Of a stretch of DNA of 36,048 nucleotides, positions 29,645 through 36,048 are shown piece after piece (the first letter of the stretch is position 1; each line of letters begins with the position of its first letter). Source of the DNA: an uncultured Prevotellaceae bacterium (GTDB lineage Bacteria > Bacteroidota > Bacteroidia > Bacteroidales > Bacteroidaceae); contig CAMHNI010000038.1 in assembly GCA_946186505.1 (NCBI GenBank), forward strand, positions 1 to 36,048. Direction: 5' to 3'. Position numbers and translations under genes: made by a program. Under the pieces are notes generated by a model. The model saw nothing but the letters and a program-made list of their open reading frames with translations, did no database searches and was not told where the DNA came from.

Positions 29645-32515
29645 ATGGATTACCTATTAGCGAAAGCAATCAGGAAGATATCTGCGGGTGTCTGCCTGAC
29701 TATGCTCTGCGGTGGATTCATGGCATGTACGGATGACTACGACCTGGACGACGAAGGTAACTACCCGTCGTGGTTAGGCGGCAGTATCTATGAAGCCATG
29801 AAGAACCCGGAGAACCTGCAAAGCAATGGCGGCAACGTACTGACAGGAACCTTCAACAACTACCTGCGGCTGATTGACGACTTGGGCTACGCCGAGACAC
29901 TGCAGAAGACGGGCTCGAAGACCGTGTTCCCTGCCAACGACGAGGCCTTCGGACGTTTTTATGCCAACAACCAGTGGGGTGTCAGCAAGTATGAGGACCT
30001 GACGGATGCCATGAAACGTCAGCTGCTTTATGCCTCAATGCTCGACAATGCCCTTTTGGTGGAGATGCTGTCGAACATCTCCGACGGCTCCACGTCAGTA
30101 ACCCCCGGACAGGCAATGAAGCACACGACGGGTGCTAACGTGATAGACACCATCACCCGATTGAGAGGACAGGCCGACATGCCTGTGAACAATCCCTACT
30201 GGACGAAGTACTACGACAAGGGACTCTACATGGTGATGGATGCCACAAGGCCCATGATGGTACACTTCACCGAGGAACAGATGACGAGCAACAACATCAC
30301 CACACGCAACGACAAGAGCGACTTCGAAGTGGTGACGGGAACGCCCTACAATGCCGAAGAGAAGTCTGCCTACATCTTCCGCAACAAGATTATCAACGCT
30401 GACGTGACCTGTAAGAACGGATACATCCACCAGATGCAGGACGTACTGGTGCCACCGGGCAACATGGCCGAGTTGATTCGCAACAACGGCGAGAGCAAGT
30501 TTTTCAGCCGGATGCTCGACCGTTTCAGTGCCCCATATTACGACGCTGCCACGACGAAGAACTACAACGACTACGCCGAGGCTAACAACCTGCCACTGAT
30601 AGACTCCATCTTCCAGAAGCGATACATGAGCCTGCGCTCACAAGGTGGCGCACTGACCAACGACCCCAACAACATCACGGCACAGTACGTACTGCCGTTC
30701 GACCCGGGGTGGAACAATTACAATAACGGCACAGGCGAGAACGCTATCATGGACATCGGGGCCATGTTTGTACCTACAGACGAGGCCATGGCCGAGTTCT
30801 TCCTGCCGGGCGGCGGCGGTGAGTTCCTCATCAACGCCTTTGGCAAAAAGCCCAACACACCTGAGAACCTGGAAGAGAACATCGACTCCATTCCCTTGCA
30901 GAACATACAGCAGATTGTCGGCAACCTTATGAAAAGCTCGTTCGTAGGTACTGTACCGTCGAAGTTCAACCGCGTAATGGACGAGGCTAACGACCCCATG
31001 GGGTTAGGCCTGGACGTGCTGAATAAGAGCAGCGACGGATCCTATGACGTGAAGATAGCCAACAACGGTGTTGTCTATATGCTGAACACGGTGTTCGCGC
31101 CACCGTCGCTGATTGCCGTTTCGGCACCGGTGACCCTGAGCGACAACATGCGTATCATGAACGAGGCCGTGAACGACGGCAAGGGTGGCAGGAAGCCGCT
31201 GGCCCTGAGCCTGAACTACTATGCCTACCTGCTGGCCATGAGTGCCAACTACGCCTTCTTCATTCCGACGGACGATGCCTTTGGCCGTTACTATGTCGAT
31301 CCCACCTACCTGAACTCTGACCAGCCCCGCGCCCTGAAGTTCTACTATCAGAACAAGACACCATACGTGTTCTGCTCGGCATGGAAGTACGACAAGGCTA
31401 CAGGCACCGTAGGTACCACGCCTGCCGACTCCATCGGCAGACTGACCAGCCCTGACCAGTTCCGTACACAGTTTGTTGACATTCTGAACTACCACACTAT
31501 TGTGCTGAAGGAAGGCGAGACCTTGAGCGGCAACAAGTACTACAAGACGAAGCACGGCGGCACTATCCTGCTTGAGGGCAACACCGTCAAGAGCGGTGCC
31601 CAGATGGAAGGCAGGGCTCCCGTGTCGGAGATTACACAGGTTTACAACCAAAAGAACGGTACAGCCTACGCCATCGACCACGTCATACAAGGTCCCCACC
31701 GGTCAGTGCTGGACGTCCTGGAGGGTAACTCGCAATTCACGGAATTCCTGAACCTCTGTACCGACTTCGACATGGATGACATCATGGCGTTTGCCAGCGA
31801 CAAGCTGGTGGAGACGAACCCCGTGACCAAAAAGAAGCGCATGGAGGCCTACCACACCTTTGCCGCCAAGGGCGGATTGACAGACAACGTCAATTACTTC
31901 AATTCATATAACTACACCATCTATGCTCCTGATAACGAGGCCATGCAGAAGGCTTACGACAGGGGACTTCCCAAGTGGAGCGACATCAAGGTGCTGTTCG
32001 ACCAATACAACGAGCAACTGGACCGCGAGAAGAGCGGTGGCATCATCAGCCCCGAGGTACAGGCTGCCCGCGACAAGGCTCTGGCCATGGTCGAGGAGAT
32101 CAATGCCTTCATACGCTACCACTTCCAGGACAACTCCGTCTATGTCGATAATACTATCGACGAGGGAATCTATCCCACGGCCTGTTCCGATTCGTTAGGT
32201 ATCCGCGAGAAACTGACAATTACGGGAGGTTCTGGAAGCATGACGGTGACAGACAATAACGGACAAGCAATTGTCATGGACGGTTCGAAACTGACGAACC
32301 AGATGGCCCGCGACTTTGTGATAGACAGCAAAAAGCATTCTATTTCCACGTCGTCGTTCGCCGTGATACACCAGATCAGCACGCCACTGTGCAGTCATAA
32401 GGATACCAACCGCTACGACACAACCTGGACAGGCAGTGGCGCGAGGGAACGGCTCAAAGCTTATCGCCAGCAGTTCGACACCTATTTATATAAAAGGTAC
32501 GACCGAGAGAATTGA
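29645..32515 (+). CDS. Surface lipoprotein with fasciclin (FAS1) domains
   Basis: The 956 residues start with a lipoprotein signal: the cysteine at C28 (GGFMAC) is followed by TDDYD, the acidic surface-export signal of Bacteroidetes. At least three FAS1-type modules are visible, marked by TVFPANDEAFGRFY near 100, AFFIPTDDAFGRYY near 540 and YTIYAPDNEAMQ near 755. FAS1 modules mediate adhesion or ligand binding. The protein sits upstream of a SusC homologue (37-base gap) and probably serves the same uptake locus. A lack of carbohydrate-active enzyme genes in the window means the substrate cannot be inferred. Confidence 0.87.
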   Translation: MDYLLAKAIRKISAGVCLTMLCGGFMACTDDYDLDDEGNYPSWLGGSIYEAMKNPENLQSNGGNVLTGTFNNYLRLIDDLGYAETLQKTGSKTVFPANDEAFGRFYANNQWGVSKYEDLTDAMKRQLLYASMLDNALLVEMLSNISDGSTSVTPGQAMKHTTGANVIDTITRLRGQADMPVNNPYWTKYYDKGLYMVMDATRPMMVHFTEEQMTSNNITTRNDKSDFEVVTGTPYNAEEKSAYIFRNKIINADVTCKNGYIHQMQDVLVPPGNMAELIRNNGESKFFSRMLDRFSAPYYDAATTKNYNDYAEANNLPLIDSIFQKRYMSLRSQGGALTNDPNNITAQYVLPFDPGWNNYNNGTGENAIMDIGAMFVPTDEAMAEFFLPGGGGEFLINAFGKKPNTPENLEENIDSIPLQNIQQIVGNLMKSSFVGTVPSKFNRVMDEANDPMGLGLDVLNKSSDGSYDVKIANNGVVYMLNTVFAPPSLIAVSAPVTLSDNMRIMNEAVNDGKGGRKPLALSLNYYAYLLAMSANYAFFIPTDDAFGRYYVDPTYLNSDQPRALKFYYQNKTPYVFCSAWKYDKATGTVGTTPADSIGRLTSPDQFRTQFVDILNYHTIVLKEGETLSGNKYYKTKHGGTILLEGNTVKSGAQMEGRAPVSEITQVYNQKNGTAYAIDHVIQGPHRSVLDVLEGNSQFTEFLNLCTDFDMDDIMAFASDKLVETNPVTKKKRMEAYHTFAAKGGLTDNVNYFNSYNYTIYAPDNEAMQKAYDRGLPKWSDIKVLFDQYNEQLDREKSGGIISPEVQAARDKALAMVEEINAFIRYHFQDNSVYVDNTIDEGIYPTACSDSLGIREKLTITGGSGSMTVTDNNGQAIVMDGSKLTNQMARDFVIDSKKHSISTSSFAVIHQISTPLCSHKDTNRYDTTWTGSGARERLKAYRQQFDTYLYKRYDREN

Positions 32516-32552
32516 AAATTGGAAAATTAAAGAATTTAAGAATTAAAGGATT

Positions 32553-35500
32553 ATGAAACGACTGCTTATTTTAATATTTTCATTTTTTAATTTCTTGGTC
32601 ATGGCCGTAGCCCAGGAGGCGCGCATATCGGGTACCGTCAGCGACGCCATGGGACCGGTAATGATGTGTAACGTCGTCGAGGTTGACGGCAACAACCGTA
32701 ACATCTCGTTCGCACAGACCGACATGAACGGTAATTTCTCGATGACGGTCAAGAATACGAAGAACAAGCTGAAGATTTCATACGTGGGCTACAAGACCCA
32801 GATGATACCCATCGGCACGCGCACCCGCTTCGATATCAGACTACAGGATGCCACTCAGATCAAGGAAGTGACCGTCACCGCCAAGCGGAGGTTCAACTCC
32901 GGCGGTCTGGCCATTCCTGAGCGTGAGGTATCGGTGGCTGCCCAGACATTCAACATGAAAGAGGTGGAGGGTCTGGCCTTCACATCGGCAGATGAGGCCC
33001 TGCAGGGTCAGATTGCCGGTCTCGACATCGTGGCCAACTCTGGTAACCTCGGTGCCGGTACGACCATGCGACTGCGCGGTGTGACGAGCATCAACGGCTC
33101 GGCAGAGCCGCTCATCGTCGTTGACGGCAACATCTTCGACAACCCCGATGAGAACTTCGACTTCCAGAACGCCAATGAAGAGACCTACGCCTCACTGCTG
33201 TCGGTGAACCCGTCGGACATCGAGGATATTCAGGTGCTGAAGGATGCCGCCGCAACGGCCATCTGGGGTTCACGCGGTGCCAACGGTGTCATCCAGATCC
33301 GTACCAAGCGCGGCTCTCGCGGTGCTACACGTGTGGACTACTCACTGCGCATCCAGGCCTCGTGGCAGCCCAAGGGCTACAACCTGCTGAATGGTGATGA
33401 CTATACCATGATGCTCAAGGAAATGTACTATAACCCCTCCCAGAGCGCCACAGCCACGACCAACATCAACGAAATCAACTACAACCGCTCATGGGCTGAA
33501 TTCGAAAACTGGAACAACAACACCGACTGGGTGAACGAGGTCCAGCAGATGGGATGGAGCCAGTACCACTACCTGACTATTTCGGGCGGTGGCGAGAAGG
33601 CCAACTTCCGCGTCTCGGCCGGCTATGACCACCAGAACGGTACCATCATCAAGCAGAAACTGGACCGCTTCACCACAAAGCTGGCATTGGACTACTTCGT
33701 GTCAGACCGCATCACGTTCCGCATCACGTTCCCGCTGACCTATACCGAGAACCTGCGTAACTTCGATGACAACATCTTAGGTCGCGCCCAGAAGCTGTCG
33801 CCCAACATGTCGGTCTATCGCCAGAACGCTGACGGCAGCGACACGAACGAGTTCTACATCATGCTGCCCGAGGGCGCTTCGAACGAAGCCGGTTCATCCG
33901 TGGCAGGCACCTCGTCAAAACAACTTTCGTCTATCCGCAACTTAGGCAACCCTGTTGCCATAGCAGAGCTGGCCTGGCGTAATGAGAAGACCTACCGCAT
34001 TTCGCCGGAGTTCAAGCTCGACTACTACCTCTTGGGAACCGATGACTCGGCGACGAAACTGAACTACACGGGATCGGCCTACATGGACATCTTCTCAAAG
34101 AGCGAACCGAAGTACTGGCCCGGTTCACTATCGACAAACGGATGGTCTGACAGCAACTACAACCGCTCACAAGTCTATGACTACAACTCGCTGGCCTTCA
34201 CCACCCGCCACGACCTGATGTTCAAGCCTCATTTCACGAACGAGGACTTTGAAGCCCAGGCACTGGTACGCTGGGAACTGACTACCGGCAACGACAACAG
34301 CCAGACGGTGGTGAACTACAATGCCCCCAACGGCACGACATCGCCCACGGTTGACACCGCCATTGAGAACATGTCAACGGGCAACGGCCAGTGGCGCTCC
34401 ATGTCGGCTGTTTATGATAGCCACTTCTCGTTCAAGGGACGTTACATCATCGCACCCCGTCTGCGTGCTGACGGCACGACGAAGTTCGGCGACTCCAAGA
34501 AGTGGGGTTTCTTCCCCGGCCTGTCGGCCAAGTGGATTATCTCCGACGAGCCGTTCATGCAGAAACTGAAGCCCCTCGTCTCGATGCTGGCCTTCCGTCC
34601 CTCATGGGGTGTGGTGGGCCGCCAGCCCGGCTCGCAGTACCTGCAGTACGCCAAATACAACACATCAGGCATCTACGGCAGCATCTCCGACAAGCACAGC
34701 GTCACCTATCTTGACGGTCTGCAGCTGAACAACCTAAAGTGGGAACGTACCAACCAGTTGAATATCGGCGGTGACTTCGGTTTCTTCAATGACCGTCTGA
34801 CGGGTGACTTCAACTACTACTACAAGCACACCAAAGACCTGTTGATGTCAGGTGTACGCATCCCATCGACCGCAGGTTTCACTACTTTAGCATGGGCAAA
34901 CGTCGGAGAGATGACCAACAAAGGATGGGAGCTGAACATGTCGGCCAACAGAATCCTGAAGATTGGCAAGTTCACCCTGAGTGCCAATTTCAACATCTCG
35001 CAGAACTTCAACGAGATTGTCGAGATGGACGAGAGCGTGCTGGAGAGCATCAACGCCGAATGGGACTCCAGCAAGCGTGGCCAATACCTGAACCGCATAC
35101 AGAAAGGCAACCCCCTCGGCTCCATCTACGGACTGCGCTACAAGGGTGTCTATCAGTACACTTACGAATACCTGACCAATCTGAAAGTCAGCAACGGCTG
35201 GACGGGTGAACAGTTGGAGACCTTCATCAACAACGAGTTCTTAGCCAAGGGCAAGACGGCTCCTGTGGCCATTGACAATGAGGGGCACGTCATGATGGAC
35301 TCACAGGGCGACCCCATTCGTTTGGTCTATAACTTTGACGACGGCGTATCTACCTATAAGTTCCAGGGTGGTGACGCCATCTACGAGGACATCAACAACG
35401 ACGGCCAGATCAACTCGCTCGACATTGTCTATCTGGGCAACTCCAACCCCCATCTGAACGGCGGCTTCGGTTTCAACATGCAATACGGTAACTGGTCGCT

Positions 35501-35936
35501 GCGCAGCAGCTTCAACTACCGCCAGGGCATCAAGATTGTGAACTCAGCCAAGATGGAACTCGAGGAGATGTTCAATGCCTACAACCAGAGTTCAGCCGTT
35601 AACTGGCGCTGGCGCAAGAACGGCGACGACACCCAGATTCCACGCGCCATGTTCGATACGGGCTACAACTGGCTCGGCAGCGACCGCTATGTCGAGGATG
35701 CTTCTTTTATCCGCATGAGCTACATCCAGCTGTCATACACCTTCAAGAAGAAGATGCTCAAGTCGTTGGGGCTGAACCGTCTCACCACGAGCCTCTCGGG
35801 CCAGAACCTGTTCTGCTGGAGCAAGTACAGCGGTACCGACCCAGAGCACTCTCCCGGTTCATGGGGCATCGCCTATGACAATTCGCAGACCCCAAGGTCC
35901 AAATCCGTAACCTTGAACATCCAGGTGGGATTCTAA
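32553..35936 (+). CDS. SusC/RagA-family TonB-dependent outer-membrane transporter
   Basis: The 1127 residues have a signal peptide (ending AVAQ, about residue 21), a carboxypeptidase-regulatory-like domain (about 24-110), a plug with LQGQIAGLDIVANSGN (about 150-165) and TTMRLRGVTSINGSAEPL (about 170-187), and a barrel with the final NIQVGF. The plug is the usual SusC type. Such transporters pair with a SusD lipoprotein to import oligosaccharides, peptides or glycans, powered by TonB. It follows the fasciclin gene and precedes the first codons of a probable SusD. The frame is complete. Confidence 0.95.
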   Translation: MKRLLILIFSFFNFLVMAVAQEARISGTVSDAMGPVMMCNVVEVDGNNRNISFAQTDMNGNFSMTVKNTKNKLKISYVGYKTQMIPIGTRTRFDIRLQDATQIKEVTVTAKRRFNSGGLAIPEREVSVAAQTFNMKEVEGLAFTSADEALQGQIAGLDIVANSGNLGAGTTMRLRGVTSINGSAEPLIVVDGNIFDNPDENFDFQNANEETYASLLSVNPSDIEDIQVLKDAAATAIWGSRGANGVIQIRTKRGSRGATRVDYSLRIQASWQPKGYNLLNGDDYTMMLKEMYYNPSQSATATTNINEINYNRSWAEFENWNNNTDWVNEVQQMGWSQYHYLTISGGGEKANFRVSAGYDHQNGTIIKQKLDRFTTKLALDYFVSDRITFRITFPLTYTENLRNFDDNILGRAQKLSPNMSVYRQNADGSDTNEFYIMLPEGASNEAGSSVAGTSSKQLSSIRNLGNPVAIAELAWRNEKTYRISPEFKLDYYLLGTDDSATKLNYTGSAYMDIFSKSEPKYWPGSLSTNGWSDSNYNRSQVYDYNSLAFTTRHDLMFKPHFTNEDFEAQALVRWELTTGNDNSQTVVNYNAPNGTTSPTVDTAIENMSTGNGQWRSMSAVYDSHFSFKGRYIIAPRLRADGTTKFGDSKKWGFFPGLSAKWIISDEPFMQKLKPLVSMLAFRPSWGVVGRQPGSQYLQYAKYNTSGIYGSISDKHSVTYLDGLQLNNLKWERTNQLNIGGDFGFFNDRLTGDFNYYYKHTKDLLMSGVRIPSTAGFTTLAWANVGEMTNKGWELNMSANRILKIGKFTLSANFNISQNFNEIVEMDESVLESINAEWDSSKRGQYLNRIQKGNPLGSIYGLRYKGVYQYTYEYLTNLKVSNGWTGEQLETFINNEFLAKGKTAPVAIDNEGHVMMDSQGDPIRLVYNFDDGVSTYKFQGGDAIYEDINNDGQINSLDIVYLGNSNPHLNGGFGFNMQYGNWSLRSSFNYRQGIKIVNSAKMELEEMFNAYNQSSAVNWRWRKNGDDTQIPRAMFDTGYNWLGSDRYVEDASFIRMSYIQLSYTFKKKMLKSLGLNRLTTSLSGQNLFCWSKYSGTDPEHSPGSWGIAYDNSQTPRSKSVTLNIQVGF

Positions 35937-35953
35937 AGTGGCCGGAGGCCAAA

Positions 35954-35996
35954 ATGAGAAATGAGAAATGAGAAATGAGAAATGAGAAATTAGGAA
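35954..35996. repeat. ATGAGAA heptamer tandem repeat between susC-like and susD-like genes
   Basis: Five perfect ATGAGAA units (35954-35988) and a degenerate sixth (ATTAGGAA) lie 18 bases after the SusC stop and just before the next start. Copy-number change would alter the spacing between the two genes. Confidence 0.85.
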
Positions 35997-35998
35997 TT

Positions 35999-36048
35999 AT
36001 GATTACCAAAAGCATAAAACATACACTCATCGCCTGTTCGCTGTGCTG
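35999..36048 (+). CDS. Start of a probable SusD-like lipoprotein (cut by window end)
   Basis: The ATG at 35999 opens MITKSIKHTLIACSLC, a plausible start of a signal peptide or lipoprotein signal, truncated by the end of the window. Position directly after a SusC gene makes SusD the expected product. Only 16 residues are visible, so the identification rests on context. Confidence 0.6.
   Translation, partial: MITKSIKHTLIACSLC

Overview
The window looks like chromosome of a gut or oral Bacteroidales bacterium, most likely Prevotella or a close relative. The reasons are promoters of the Bacteroidetes type (-7 TAnnTTTG, often with a TTG/TTTG element about 20 bp upstream), a SusC-type TonB transporter followed by a SusD-like start, secreted proteins with a Bacteroidetes C-terminal tail, a sensor with Reg_prop propeller repeats, and an IntDOT-like recombinase. 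The left third is AT-richer; the part right of about 12 kb is GC-richer and reads as core chromosome.

Left flank (1-1265): one leftward Abi_2/AbiD/F-type HEPN gene with a good promoter. A probable mobilizable integrated element follows (about 1266-11729). Its proposed ends are two copies of the CTnDOT-type core GTANNTTTGC. Its leftward genes are a tyrosine recombinase, a small RhuM-like DNA-binding protein and a MobV/Pre relaxase, with inverted repeats between the last two that look like an oriT. Three 18-bp arm-type repeats sit next to the recombinase gene. Its rightward cargo is five closely spaced genes: a HerA/DUF87-type ATPase, a very acidic Asp/Ser/Gly repeat protein, an SPFH (stomatin/YdjI-like) protein with a C-terminal SHOCT-like segment, a four-helix membrane protein, and a TFIIB-type zinc-ribbon membrane protein. 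The cargo is preceded by a leader with a 29-codon peptide and mutually exclusive hairpins, which looks like a transcription attenuator. This cassette is the best candidate for an undescribed system: it resembles the Bacillus ydjGHI membrane-stress module, but with a HerA-like motor and an acidic protein in place of PspA, carried on a mobile element beside an Abi gene.

Right of the element come a decayed surface-protein start, a G-rich repeat and mnmA. A leftward block follows: a degenerate propeller sensor, LemA, DUF2207, a secreted protein and a small acidic-tailed protein. Then come a divergent LacI-type regulator, a candidate small RNA and aqpZ. The next leftward operon is spoIIM-like, a membrane protein, DUF4129, DUF4350, moxR and DUF58, a MoxR/Bat-like envelope cluster with a divergent RDD gene. 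The window ends with a fasciclin-domain lipoprotein, a SusC homologue and the first codons of a probable SusD.

A second theme is invasion of genes by short intergenic repeats. Tandem heptamers, a 9-mer and small palindromes lie inside or at the edges of mnmA, DUF58, DUF4129 and DUF4350. In DUF4129 the repeat appears to encode the signal sequence. All function calls rest on reading motifs by eye; no database search was run.
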